Shown here piece by piece: positions 33,494 to 42,931 of a stretch of 64,000 nucleotides of DNA. Within the stretch, counting starts at the first letter, position 1, and every line of letters begins with the position of its first letter. Source of the DNA: G963662605 sp963667005 (GTDB lineage: Bacteria > Bacteroidota > Ignavibacteria > Ignavibacteriales > Ignavibacteriaceae); assembly GCA_963667005.1 (NCBI GenBank), contig OY762937.1, positions 3,720,001 through 3,784,000 on the forward strand, given 5' to 3'. A program made the translations under genes and the position numbers. The notes below the pieces were generated by a model. The model was not told where the DNA came from, ran no database searches, and saw nothing but the letters and a program-made list of their open reading frames with translations.

Positions 33494-35011
33494 CTAATTA
33501 TTAAAAAATGGAATCTCATAAATCACATCAGCAATCACGTTTCTATTGATCTGAACATTACGATAAATCGTATTTGCCAGCATATCGTCATACTTCATCT
33601 GATGATATTCATAAGTGACATTCAAGTGAATGCCCCAGTAATTGATTCCGAAACCGCAAGAATAAATTTGAGTTCTGATCGGATCACCAACAAGCGGATT
33701 CCCATAAAACTCTGAAACCTCAACCTGATCGCGTCCGCCTGCTCTGAGCGCCAACCAATTATTAACCTGGTATGAAATACCTGCGCGAAGTTCCGAACAT
33801 TTCGTAAACGGATTCGATGTTGCACCGCTATTGTTCGTATAAACCGCTTTTGAATAAGGACGTATCTCATATTCAAGACCGATCTCGAATTTTTTCTTAA
33901 CCGGAATTGAAATTCCAACAGTACCTCTCCATGGCAATTTGATTTTATCAGAACCTGCAACTGTGCTTACTATATGGGCGCCCGTGCTGTCTGTTGTATT
34001 CGTGTACGAATAGTCCCGGTCAATTACCGTAGGGGGTTTGATTGATGCACCCACGTTAAAATACTGTGTCTTATAAATTGCGCTTATGGTAAATTCCATA
34101 CCTTTAAAGTCTGATGTTCCGGCCAGGGTTGTAGTGTAGTTGGCCGGATCAAGCCAGAACGCGTAATAGTGGAGGAATATTAATTTACCTCTGCCTACAT
34201 TTTTATGAAAATCATCAGTAGACCCTTTGATATACATTCCACTTACGCCAACAGATAGCTCATCCAAAACTCTTGCAGATACTGCACCGCCGTACCCCAT
34301 GAGATTTCCAGTGCGCTCGCTGGTTGTTTGATACCAATCTACCAAATAAGAACCGCTTGAGGTCTGAACGACTGTATCAGGAAATGGTCGATAGAAATTG
34401 ATTGCCGGAGAAAGTGCGTTATTGTTTTGATAATAGTAATTCATATTTGAATATTCTGTTACTCCTGCCGCCACAGTAAAATCCATATCTGAAATTTTTA
34501 CCGGCATAGCCGCCATAATTTGCAGAGGATGGTTCTTAGACTGCCTTGCACGAGTCCAATCCGGTGTTAATTTATCAAACTGTCTTGGCACGGTATTGTT
34601 TGCAGTATCCTGAAGCGTGACTGCATCTGCCGGAATTTCGGCATCAGGAATACCTGCCGTCTGACTACTCATCAATAAACTCCACATCGGATAATACTTC
34701 ACAGGGTAATATTGCTGGCTCTGAGAGGCAGTTGTTACCTGATACATATTACCGACTGAGATTTGCAATCCTGTTATAGTTTGTAAGGCGGCCGGGTTTG
34801 AGAACATTACGCCGGCGTCATTTTTAGCACCAATGGTTAACCCACCAATTGCTCTTGAAGTTGCAGATTGCATAGAAGTGTGATCTATTCCTTGCATGAT
34901 CAACGGACTTTCCAAAGCGCCGTATTTACCGGCACCAAGACCCTGCGCGTTAATCTGAAGAGTGCTTAAACCAATTGCTAAAAACGTTAAGATTATTATA
35001 TTCATTTTCAT
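33494..35011 (-). CDS. Outer-membrane beta-barrel protein, FadL/OmpP1-like
   Basis: This 505-residue predicted outer-membrane protein has a signal peptide (MKMNIIILTFLAIGLSTLQINAQ). The N-terminus, with the SRAIGGLTIGAKNDAGVMFSNPAAL pattern split around the NPA motif, is typical of FadL/PorV-type barrels, and alternating beta-strand segments continue to an aromatic C-terminus (YEIPFFNN). It is the last gene of four; its start overlaps the stop of the PorV-like gene by 4 bp (ATGA). A transport or scaffold role in the same complex is inferred. No substrate can be named. Confidence 0.8.
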   Translation of the reverse strand: MKMNIIILTFLAIGLSTLQINAQGLGAGKYGALESPLIMQGIDHTSMQSATSRAIGGLTIGAKNDAGVMFSNPAALQTITGLQISVGNMYQVTTASQSQQYYPVKYYPMWSLLMSSQTAGIPDAEIPADAVTLQDTANNTVPRQFDKLTPDWTRARQSKNHPLQIMAAMPVKISDMDFTVAAGVTEYSNMNYYYQNNNALSPAINFYRPFPDTVVQTSSGSYLVDWYQTTSERTGNLMGYGGAVSARVLDELSVGVSGMYIKGSTDDFHKNVGRGKLIFLHYYAFWLDPANYTTTLAGTSDFKGMEFTISAIYKTQYFNVGASIKPPTVIDRDYSYTNTTDSTGAHIVSTVAGSDKIKLPWRGTVGISIPVKKKFEIGLEYEIRPYSKAVYTNNSGATSNPFTKCSELRAGISYQVNNWLALRAGGRDQVEVSEFYGNPLVGDPIRTQIYSCGFGINYWGIHLNVTYEYHQMKYDDMLANTIYRNVQINRNVIADVIYEIPFFNN

Positions 35012-36033
35012 AATGATGCTCCTATGCTAATACGATGGACAGTTCCGAGATCATTCATAAGAGAACCATAACCATAATCGAATGAAACCATATGACCACT
35101 TAAAATAGATTTGACACCAATTCCTAAAGTTAACCCTTCTGAATCGTAATTAAATTTATAACCAGCCCGCAAAAACAGAACTTCCTTAAACGAATACTCC
35201 ATGCCAAGATGCTCTTGCTGTGCATAGTCGTTCGGTTGGAATAAATCGAATGCAAATAGCACTCTGTTTTGGCTGCTCTCAAACAATAAAGCGTTTGATC
35301 CAACTAAATCACCGGTTATACCCATGCGAAATTGAAGCGGAACCGGATTTTTATCCTTTGCATATACTATATCCGCACCAAAATTTTGTGCTGCAATTGC
35401 CAATTGAAGAGATTTGAATCCGGTATTATACAGCATTCCGAAATCGAATAAAATGCCCTTTCCCCATGTGTTAACACTTTCGTACACATTCTGGCTGGTC
35501 ATTGCGTTCGCAACCGCACCATCATACAATGATTCGTACACATATTTTACAGTAATTCCTGTTGAAAATTTATCAGTTAACTGTTTTGCATACGATACTC
35601 CGGCTGCTAAAGCATACGGGCGAAAAGTACGTCCGGTCAAACCAGGATTATTATTATAATCAATATAGGGAGCTGCCCAAATTGCTTCATCCATGGTTCC
35701 GTAATCGACATATTGAACACCAACTCCAACTGTTCCAATATTGCCGATTGGCATTGAAGCAGAGAGAGCGCCCAATTTTGTGTCTAATATCCATGATGTA
35801 TATGATAAAGCAACTTCGGTATTTTGTGATTTAACCATACCCGCGGGATTCCAGAAGTAAGCTTCAGCACCTGATGCTAAAGATGTATACGCATCACCAA
35901 GTGCGGCACCGCGTGAACCCGGCATAACTTTCAGGAATTGCATTGACGTTGTTGCAACTTTCTGAGCAATTGTCACCGTCGAACTCATTCCGATAAGTAA
36001 TATAAATAATATTAAAATTCCACGTTTATTCAT
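35008..36033 (-). CDS. PorV/UPF0164-like outer-membrane protein
   Basis: This 341-residue outer-membrane barrel has a signal peptide (MNKRGILILFILLIGMSSTVTIAQ) and the family pattern MPGSRGAALGDAYTSLASGAEAYFWNPAGM, quoted here in its two halves as GSRGAALGDAY and AYFWNPAG. PorV-type proteins carry T9SS substrates to the attachment complex or act as small barrels. It overlaps the FadL-like gene by 4 bp and lies 18 bp after the surface-protein gene, so all four genes from 41239 down are likely one operon. It may be a locus-specific partner rather than the housekeeping PorV. Confidence 0.8.
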   Translation of the reverse strand: MNKRGILILFILLIGMSSTVTIAQKVATTSMQFLKVMPGSRGAALGDAYTSLASGAEAYFWNPAGMVKSQNTEVALSYTSWILDTKLGALSASMPIGNIGTVGVGVQYVDYGTMDEAIWAAPYIDYNNNPGLTGRTFRPYALAAGVSYAKQLTDKFSTGITVKYVYESLYDGAVANAMTSQNVYESVNTWGKGILFDFGMLYNTGFKSLQLAIAAQNFGADIVYAKDKNPVPLQFRMGITGDLVGSNALLFESSQNRVLFAFDLFQPNDYAQQEHLGMEYSFKEVLFLRAGYKFNYDSEGLTLGIGVKSILSGHMVSFDYGYGSLMNDLGTVHRISIGASL

Positions 36034-36051
36034 TTATGACATTTCCTATTT

Positions 36052-38268
36052 TTAATGAATAATGACAAATTTACCCTTTGAAACATTACCAGTCTCAGCA
36101 TCCTGTACGGTAAAGAAATAGACTCCGGAAGCGATTAACTGATTACTTCTGGCAATCTGATACCAGGCAACGTTCATAAAAGAATCTTCATCATGCTGAA
36201 TAGTTTGTACCAACTGTCCGCTGAATGAGAAGATTTTTATTGTACACTTTTTGCTTAAACCGCAGAAACCGATTTTATCAGTTATTTCACCTTTGGTATC
36301 AGAACCGGTTTGTCCATTGGTTACGATCAAAGGATTAGGAACCACATATACTTTTCCGAGAGAGCGAACAGCACCACGTTGCGTATTATGTGTAACAATG
36401 TTTGTAATCGGACCCTTTTGCCCGGTTGTATCCACCGAAAGTACCATGTAAGAAACATCTACACCCAATTGACTCTGTAAGTCTCTCACTGTATATACTC
36501 CATTTGAGAAATAGGCTGTATCACCAATAGCGACACTGTCCATCTGGGTCCAAGGCCCGAGTGGTGAGAGTGCTCGATAGACTAAGTAATGACTTAGTTT
36601 AGCTGCTAGATTAGGCGTTGTAAAAGATTCTAATTTATTATTCCAAATGATTTTGTTTTTCCCTTGGGGAAGTTCACCTATCGGTGTATTCCTAACAGTA
36701 ATAACAGGAGACGGGAATGGAATCTTTATTGGCGATGCGGAACCCGAATTGTATACACCATGCACCGGAGAATCTTTCGGCTCAAATTGTGTTGACAAAT
36801 CATTTTTATTGCCATCATGTTTTAATAATGCTCCACCGGTATACATCTGAATGCATCGGTCAGCATTATCACGAATTGAAACGGCTCTTGGATCAACATA
36901 CCAAGGCAATGGATGCGTTTGTAAGTAGTCACTGCCAATGGGTTTGGAGATATCGCTATATTTTAATGCCTTGTACCAACTAGTAACGGGATGCATACCA
37001 CCGCCTGTTTCACTCGCATTAGAAGAACCACCGACATCCGAATATATGCTATCACTCGCAACACCTGGTCCGTAACCAACGACCTCCGCTACAGTAAAAT
37101 GAGCTGTTTCACCGGGTAATAATTGATATGGGCCAAAGCCATATGCATGGATAACCGGCTGGCTGTAATTATTATTTTTAAAATTCGGTTTTACTCTTCC
37201 TACCCAATAGGATCCGTAATAAGCCGAGTCTGAAGCACTTGCCGGACCGGTTTTTCGAGCAGCAAGATCGATCCATGCCTGCACTTTTGATTCATCAATA
37301 TTACCGTTTTCATAACGTAGTAGATATGGTTGTTTCATTTTTCCATTTGCATCCCATACCACCTTAGCATGATCTGTTGTAACAGTAAGTTTTGTACTGT
37401 CTTTATTGGTCAGATGCTCATAATCATAATGAAGCATCATAAATCCAACGGCTTGAGGTGAATTTAATCCTCCTCTATCACCCGGCTTCGACCATTGATC
37501 AAACAAACTCTGGACAGAATCCGGTTTGCCATCCCAATCGTGATTGTAACTTAAATACCTTTTTTGATCTAAGCGCGCAAATGAATTTAAACGAAAATCT
37601 TTTTCATACCATCTTGTAAATTTTCGTGTGTAACCAAAAGCAGATGGCGCCAAACCGTATGTCCAAGCGAAAAAGGCATCTTTTAACGTATCATTTGAGA
37701 TGTTTTTGAATTCATATTCATAAATAATGAAGTTGTTGTAACAAGGATAGCTCCAGGCACGGCTGGTTCGAGTCACCTCGAAGTTATTATCCATTGTACT
37801 CCATTTCGAAACAATAATTTCTTCAGCCTCATTCGGATCGTAAGCAGGATTAATAGAACCATCGTCCAAGATTGGATAATTTTCTGTTCTTGTTAGCGAG
37901 ATAGGAATGCTGTAAACACTCTCTATTTGCCTAGCTTGAGCACCGGAAGTTGAGAGCGCTCCACAAAATGAAAATTGCCGTTTTTTCCCTTTGGTTACAG
38001 CCATCCAAACTCCACCTCCGAGTGAATTGTGCTGACCTGCATATTCTGTCCGATCCAGAACTAAATGAGAATTTGGCGGCCATTCCATTGAAGGCGGATA
38101 ACCGTCCGGAATTCCGTTCTGTCCACCGTCCAGGGCACGCCCAATTTCCCCTGTATTAAATATTGTTTCACCCAACATACTTCTTTTATGAATCGCGTAA
38201 TCTCTATTCTGTCCGAATGTAATTACCGATAATAGTAATATGGAAAATATTATGTGTAATGTTTTCAT
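36052..38268 (-). CDS. Secreted surface protein with C-terminal T9SS-like module
   Basis: This ~738-residue exported protein of unknown function starts at the ATG at 38268 (GAGG 9 nt upstream; signal peptide MKTLHIIFSILLLSVITFG). The longer reading begins inside the upstream gene and has no signal at its start. There are no catalytic motifs I recognise. Residues ~620-735 have an Fn3-like part and then a T9SS-type tail: VYVVPNPLIV, IKIFSFSGQLVQTI, ASGVYFFTVQDAETG and KGKFVIIH. It lies 31 bp after the TonB receptor gene and 18 bp before the PorV-like gene. By position it may be the surface binding partner of the receptor, in the place SusD would take elsewhere. Confidence 0.75.
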   Translation of the reverse strand: MKTLHIIFSILLLSVITFGQNRDYAIHKRSMLGETIFNTGEIGRALDGGQNGIPDGYPPSMEWPPNSHLVLDRTEYAGQHNSLGGGVWMAVTKGKKRQFSFCGALSTSGAQARQIESVYSIPISLTRTENYPILDDGSINPAYDPNEAEEIIVSKWSTMDNNFEVTRTSRAWSYPCYNNFIIYEYEFKNISNDTLKDAFFAWTYGLAPSAFGYTRKFTRWYEKDFRLNSFARLDQKRYLSYNHDWDGKPDSVQSLFDQWSKPGDRGGLNSPQAVGFMMLHYDYEHLTNKDSTKLTVTTDHAKVVWDANGKMKQPYLLRYENGNIDESKVQAWIDLAARKTGPASASDSAYYGSYWVGRVKPNFKNNNYSQPVIHAYGFGPYQLLPGETAHFTVAEVVGYGPGVASDSIYSDVGGSSNASETGGGMHPVTSWYKALKYSDISKPIGSDYLQTHPLPWYVDPRAVSIRDNADRCIQMYTGGALLKHDGNKNDLSTQFEPKDSPVHGVYNSGSASPIKIPFPSPVITVRNTPIGELPQGKNKIIWNNKLESFTTPNLAAKLSHYLVYRALSPLGPWTQMDSVAIGDTAYFSNGVYTVRDLQSQLGVDVSYMVLSVDTTGQKGPITNIVTHNTQRGAVRSLGKVYVVPNPLIVTNGQTGSDTKGEITDKIGFCGLSKKCTIKIFSFSGQLVQTIQHDEDSFMNVAWYQIARSNQLIASGVYFFTVQDAETGNVSKGKFVIIH

Positions 38269-38299
38269 ACTTGCATCCTCTTTGCTCAGGATAAAATTA

Positions 38300-41239
38300 T
38301 TATAATTCAATTTGTACTCCGAAATTAAAATAACGAGGAGAGTTTGAGTAAAGAATCATCGTTTCATCAACCGCAAATGGAGTCCCACGATTTTCCCAAT
38401 TCCAATTTCGGATACCATTAGCTCCATCAAGACCGTCGCTTTCAAAAAATTTCTTCATATCATTCAAAGATCCTGCTGTTTGCTTCTGGAAAATAAGGTT
38501 ATAATTCAAGATTTTTCCATTGAAAATATTAAACGCCTCAAAATACCAAGTCATTGGGAGACCGAATTCTTCCTTGAACTTCTTGGATATTCTAACATTG
38601 GTGTTGTATTCTGCCGGTGTTCTCGCACCATTTTCAATCTTAAGATCCAGTGTTGAAGTATATGGTAACCCACTCCGTAAACTTGAATTTACTGATATCG
38701 ACATATTTTCGAATGGATATACATCGCCGATAGATGGTCCAAAACCTTCGCTGGTTACATAAGCTAAATTAATCACCAGGTTGTGTGTCCTATCAAAACT
38801 CAATACAACGTCTCGAATCGGAACATTTGATGTATTTGTTCGCACCGCTAAAGTTCCATCCGGCTGTTTGACCTGCACAAAAATAGGATACGCATCTCCT
38901 CCGGAAGCAGATTTTCCAGTCGCGACACTGTACTGATAGTTAAATGAACCAGTCAATGAACCTCTGCGTTTAGCTAAAGCTACCCGGAATCCTCTGATGT
39001 CCGCGTTATCTCTATTAAAATACGTAGTATAAGTTAAATTATCTTTTGATGTAAAATCAGCCTGCTCTATAAGATTCTTAACATCTTTATAATAACCACT
39101 GACATCAAGAGTAAATCCTTCGCCGAGTCCCTGCATAATACCAAGGTCATAACTATTCGTTGTCTGAGGTAGTAATCCTGCATTACCTAAGCGGGTAGGT
39201 CTGTTTGTACCTTGCTCAACATATTTTGTAAATAGATATTGGAAAGACGGACGCTGCATAAACTGCCCGTAATTCGTGTGAAAAACTGTCGTCTCTGAAA
39301 CAGGGAATGAAACGCCAACACGTGGTTGTAAACGTCCGACAATAGGAGCTTTATGTCTATCTGCCCCCTCCTCACTGTATTTGGTTGTAGCAGAATTAAA
39401 TTTGTAAGGACTGAACAAATTCGAATATATGTAGCCACCTGACTGCCATAAATCCCAACGTAAACCAACGTTCGCGATCATTCCTTCAAATTCCATTTTG
39501 TCCTGGAAATAAATACCCAGCTCAGACGGATTTACATTGTATTGTTGACCTGAAGGTTTCGAATTAAACGCCGAACTTCTTCCATTCACATCCAATGAAT
39601 ATACAACTGCCTGTAAGCCGGCATTTAATAAATGATATTTATCAACCTGACTTGTTATGGTTCCTTCTAATGAATAGGTTCTCGTGTGTTCGTTTCTGAA
39701 GGTACCTTGTGGAGATGTATAGCCATACTTATCAAAGCTCATTACCGGTTCAATCAACATGTAATTGTAGTTAATTACCGATGTTGGGAAAACGAGAGAA
39801 TCAGGGAGTGATTCAGGTGCAATCGGAGATCCAACTCTTTTGTATGTTGATAGTGTATTGAATTTGATTTCATAAAACGTTGCCTGGCTCAGAGCTTTTG
39901 AGTATCTCACACCAAGCTGAACGTTTTCCTGACGCTGATAATTAACGGGTAGTGTACGGTTAAAAGCAACATCATAAAAGCCGAGGCTTGAGGTAAAACT
40001 CGGGAAATTGATATCGTATTGCAACCCGTAAGCACCGACAAATCGAAGAGATGAGCCTTTATCAAGATCAATGACGACGTTACCCATCAATTGGCGTTCG
40101 GTCTCAGGCTGATCAGTAGGAAGAACCGGCCATTCAACTTTCGAACGATAGGCTAAAAATAAACGGGCTTTATCACTCAATGGACCACCGGCAGTTGCTT
40201 CTACCTGATAATCTAAATCTGTTCCATATTTCATCCCTAAATCTTTGTGCATCTGTTTCCAAAGTGCTTTTGCCGCTGCAAGCTTTGTTGCATTCGGTGC
40301 ACCGCTAACACTGTCTGAACCAAAAAGGTTACTAAGACCAAATTGTGTATAGTAAGCAGTATTATCTGATCCGATTCCATCATACCAGACAGATGCAGTG
40401 GCAGGATTTGTTAAAAGGCTAAATGTCGGATTAGCATTAACATCATAAATACTCGGTCCAAAATGCTTTCTGCCGGGGAACCTACCACGAAGCTCACCAG
40501 TCGAACGCCATTTATCAGACTTACCTTCTTTCATCGTTATATTAACTACACCGGATTGTGCATTGCCGTACTGAGCTCCAAAACCGCTGGTGATAACTTC
40601 AACTTCTTCAACGGCGCTCATGATAGGCATAAAAGCTGAGCCGTTATCTAAAGGATTAGTGAGTCCCATTCCCTGAAGTGTGTATAATTCTTCACCGTCA
40701 CGACCACCACGGAAGTGTCCGTCTGTAACGTCTGCCGCCAGGCCGATAACATCACCGACGTCGCGCATACCAGCAAGAGTCTGAACATCGTCAGAGCGGA
40801 TGATCATACTCGTAGAAGTCTTTTCTTTTTCAACATCCGGGCGTTTTGCTTGAATAACCACTGCCGATTGTTCATACATTGTTGTGGCTATTTCAAAATC
40901 AACAACTGTTGTTCGGTTGGAGTTAATTATTACATCTTCCTGAACAACTGCCCGGTAGCCAATCATGCTCGCTTGTACTTTGTATTTACCGGGAGGAATG
41001 TTCAGTACAAAAAACGAACCGTCATCAGTGGTTGTCCCACCCATCTTTGTGCCAAGTATGGTAACGTTACAACCCATGAGTGCTTCTTTTGATTTGGCAT
41101 CTTTCACAACACCGGAAAGTTTTCCGACGGATTGCGAAAAAAGCATACCGCTGCCGAATAGAAGGAACAGGCAGAGTAGGAATAGATGTCTTAGTCCTTT
41201 TTGGAGGATTCCGACGGAAGAAGATATCCGACTTATCAT
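38300..41239 (-). CDS. TonB-dependent outer-membrane receptor with carboxypeptidase-regulatory-like N-terminus
   Basis: This 979-residue outer-membrane importer has a signal peptide, then a CarboxypepD_reg-like domain (GKLSGVVKDAKSKEALMGCNV, quoted as VVKDAKSKEALMGCNV; about 38-120), a plug domain (about 125-235, RGGRDGEELYTLQG and GAQYGNAQSGVVNI), and a 22-strand-type barrel ending in YFNFGVQIEL. AAGGAGCC lies ahead of the ATG. It heads a four-gene operon. No SusD gene is present, so it is not a standard SusCD pair. Flanked by uxaC/exuT and pectin hydrolases, it probably imports pectin oligosaccharides; this is inferred from position only. Confidence 0.88.
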   Translation of the reverse strand: MISRISSSVGILQKGLRHLFLLCLFLLFGSGMLFSQSVGKLSGVVKDAKSKEALMGCNVTILGTKMGGTTTDDGSFFVLNIPPGKYKVQASMIGYRAVVQEDVIINSNRTTVVDFEIATTMYEQSAVVIQAKRPDVEKEKTSTSMIIRSDDVQTLAGMRDVGDVIGLAADVTDGHFRGGRDGEELYTLQGMGLTNPLDNGSAFMPIMSAVEEVEVITSGFGAQYGNAQSGVVNITMKEGKSDKWRSTGELRGRFPGRKHFGPSIYDVNANPTFSLLTNPATASVWYDGIGSDNTAYYTQFGLSNLFGSDSVSGAPNATKLAAAKALWKQMHKDLGMKYGTDLDYQVEATAGGPLSDKARLFLAYRSKVEWPVLPTDQPETERQLMGNVVIDLDKGSSLRFVGAYGLQYDINFPSFTSSLGFYDVAFNRTLPVNYQRQENVQLGVRYSKALSQATFYEIKFNTLSTYKRVGSPIAPESLPDSLVFPTSVINYNYMLIEPVMSFDKYGYTSPQGTFRNEHTRTYSLEGTITSQVDKYHLLNAGLQAVVYSLDVNGRSSAFNSKPSGQQYNVNPSELGIYFQDKMEFEGMIANVGLRWDLWQSGGYIYSNLFSPYKFNSATTKYSEEGADRHKAPIVGRLQPRVGVSFPVSETTVFHTNYGQFMQRPSFQYLFTKYVEQGTNRPTRLGNAGLLPQTTNSYDLGIMQGLGEGFTLDVSGYYKDVKNLIEQADFTSKDNLTYTTYFNRDNADIRGFRVALAKRRGSLTGSFNYQYSVATGKSASGGDAYPIFVQVKQPDGTLAVRTNTSNVPIRDVVLSFDRTHNLVINLAYVTSEGFGPSIGDVYPFENMSISVNSSLRSGLPYTSTLDLKIENGARTPAEYNTNVRISKKFKEEFGLPMTWYFEAFNIFNGKILNYNLIFQKQTAGSLNDMKKFFESDGLDGANGIRNWNWENRGTPFAVDETMILYSNSPRYFNFGVQIEL

Positions 41240-41435
41240 TTAGGCTCCTTGTTTGATTCTATCTTCATTTTATTAAATTCACTCAACGTGTTTGCTCACC
41301 TTGAGTTCAGGAAGTGATGTTCTGGGGTGCGTGTACTTCCTGTTGTGATTGCGTAAATAAATATTAGCTGCTCTAATTTAGTATATTTTATGATTATGCC
41401 GCAAGTTAAATTGTGTACTTTTGACACTTTTTATC

Positions 41436-42839
41436 TTAAAAGCCGAAGTACTTTTTCGCGTTATAGAAGCAAATGTTCTCGATTAACGGGACTAAGAGAG
41501 TATCATCATCCGGCAGTAAGCCTTTTTCAACATCGTCTCCTACGATTTGGCATAAGAGACGGCGGAAATACTCATGACGCGGATACGACAGGAAACTTCT
41601 CGAATCGGTCAACATACCGACAAAACGGCTGAGGAGTCCGAGCACAGATAAAGCATTGATCTGCTTTTCCATACCGTCCTTCTGATCAAGGAACCACCAA
41701 CCGCTTCCGAATTGGATTTTACCCGGAACACCTCCTTGAAAGCATCCCATAAGGGTTACCAAAAGTTCATTATCTCTCGGGTTGAGGTTGTATAATATTG
41801 TTTTTGCCAATTGATCGGTGGTATCAAGTGAATCAAGCAGTTTTGAAAGGGGTTTTGCAACTTCAAAATCACCGATCGCATCATATCCGGTATCCGGACC
41901 TAAATTTCTGTACTGTCTGGAATTGTTGTTACGCAACGCACCTAAGTGAAACTGCTGAACCCAATTTTTTTCATGATCGAGAATCGCAAATTCATAGAGC
42001 ATTGCCGATTTGAATTTCAGAATTTCTTCTGTGGTTAAGGCTTTCTCTGCGAGAACTTTACCAAAAATATTCTCAATTTCAGTCTTTGTGTAATTTTCCG
42101 CATAGGCAGTTTCAATTCCATGATCCGAGACAGAACATCCGTTCGCCGCAAAAAAATCATGGCGCTGCTTGATTGCATCCATGTATGTTGTAAAGTCTTT
42201 TACCGCAACCCCGGACACAGCTTGTAATTTTTCAAGCCATGGCTTAAATACTTCAGGTGCATCAACCATCATCCCTTTATCTGGGCGAAAAGCCGGTAAA
42301 ACCTGAATTTCAAATCCGTCATCTTTAAGTTTTCGATGGTATTCAAGGCTGTCTACGGGATCATCCGTTGTGCAAACTGTGTGTAGTTTAAACTGGCGAA
42401 GCAATCCCTTGGTAGAAAACTCGTCTTTTTTCAATTGTTCGTTAGCGCGATTCCAAACTTCTTCTGCTGTATTCCCATTTAAAAGAATTCCCTCGATACC
42501 GAAAGGACGTCTTAATTCCAAATGAGTCCAGTGATACAAGGGATTACGTAATGTATGAGGAACTGTTTCAGCCCATGCCTGAAATTTTTCCCTGTCCGAC
42601 TTATTACCAGTACAATATGCTTCATCAACACCGTTAGAACGCATTGCCCGCCACTTGTAATGATCGCCATACAGCCATATCTGAGAAATATTATCAAACT
42701 TTTTATTATTGGCGATATCTTCTATGGGGAGGTGACAGTGGTAATCAATGATGGGAAGGTTTTCGGCGTGATCGTGATATAATCTTTGAGCCGTTTTGTT
42801 TTGTAGTAGAAAATCAGCAGTTAAAAATTTTGAGGACAT
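41436..42839 (-). CDS. uxaC: Glucuronate/galacturonate isomerase
   Basis: This ~467-residue cytoplasmic uronate isomerase converts D-galacturonate to D-tagaturonate (and D-glucuronate to D-fructuronate). PIIDYHCHLPIEDIANN carries the metal His pair; AETVPHTLRNPLYHWTHLEL, TDDPVDSLEYH and LTDSRSFLSYPRHEYFRR are family segments. The ATG at 42839 (AGGTG upstream) gives the standard length of ~470; a longer reading adds 16 unlikely residues. It lies 92 bp downstream of exuT, with a strong hairpin between. Its product is the substrate of UxaE (25769-27022). Confidence 0.95.
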   Translation of the reverse strand: MSSKFLTADFLLQNKTAQRLYHDHAENLPIIDYHCHLPIEDIANNKKFDNISQIWLYGDHYKWRAMRSNGVDEAYCTGNKSDREKFQAWAETVPHTLRNPLYHWTHLELRRPFGIEGILLNGNTAEEVWNRANEQLKKDEFSTKGLLRQFKLHTVCTTDDPVDSLEYHRKLKDDGFEIQVLPAFRPDKGMMVDAPEVFKPWLEKLQAVSGVAVKDFTTYMDAIKQRHDFFAANGCSVSDHGIETAYAENYTKTEIENIFGKVLAEKALTTEEILKFKSAMLYEFAILDHEKNWVQQFHLGALRNNNSRQYRNLGPDTGYDAIGDFEVAKPLSKLLDSLDTTDQLAKTILYNLNPRDNELLVTLMGCFQGGVPGKIQFGSGWWFLDQKDGMEKQINALSVLGLLSRFVGMLTDSRSFLSYPRHEYFRRLLCQIVGDDVEKGLLPDDDTLLVPLIENICFYNAKKYFGF

Positions 42840-42880
42840 AAGAACACCTGTACTTAAATTGAACGAAATGAGAGAGAAAA

Positions 42881-42915
42881 ATTGCAATAGGGATAGTGCT
42901 TATCCCTATTGCAAT
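42881..42915 (-). terminator. 15-bp hairpin between exuT and uxaC
   Basis: ATTGCAATAGGGATA and TATCCCTATTGCAAT form a perfect 15-bp stem with a 5-nt loop, followed on the minus strand by TTTTTCTCTC. It starts 16 bp after the exuT stop. It should end or reduce exuT transcription before uxaC, or protect the 3' end of exuT mRNA. Confidence 0.85.
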
Positions 42916-42931
42916 AATAAAAATCAGCTTT

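Noticed and set aside
36052..38268. Assigning the surface protein as SusD
   Set aside because: It lacks the lipoprotein signal and the TPR-rich helical make-up of SusD. It is beta-rich with a T9SS-type tail.
38269..38310. Longer start for the surface protein at 36052
   Set aside because: It would begin inside the TonB receptor gene and push the signal peptide 14 residues inward. The ATG at 38268 has GAGG upstream and starts with a normal signal peptide.
42840..42887. Longer UxaC start (16 extra N-terminal residues)
   Set aside because: The extension is hydrophobic and not family-like, and it overlaps the intergenic hairpin. The ATG at 42839 with AGGTG upstream gives the standard length.
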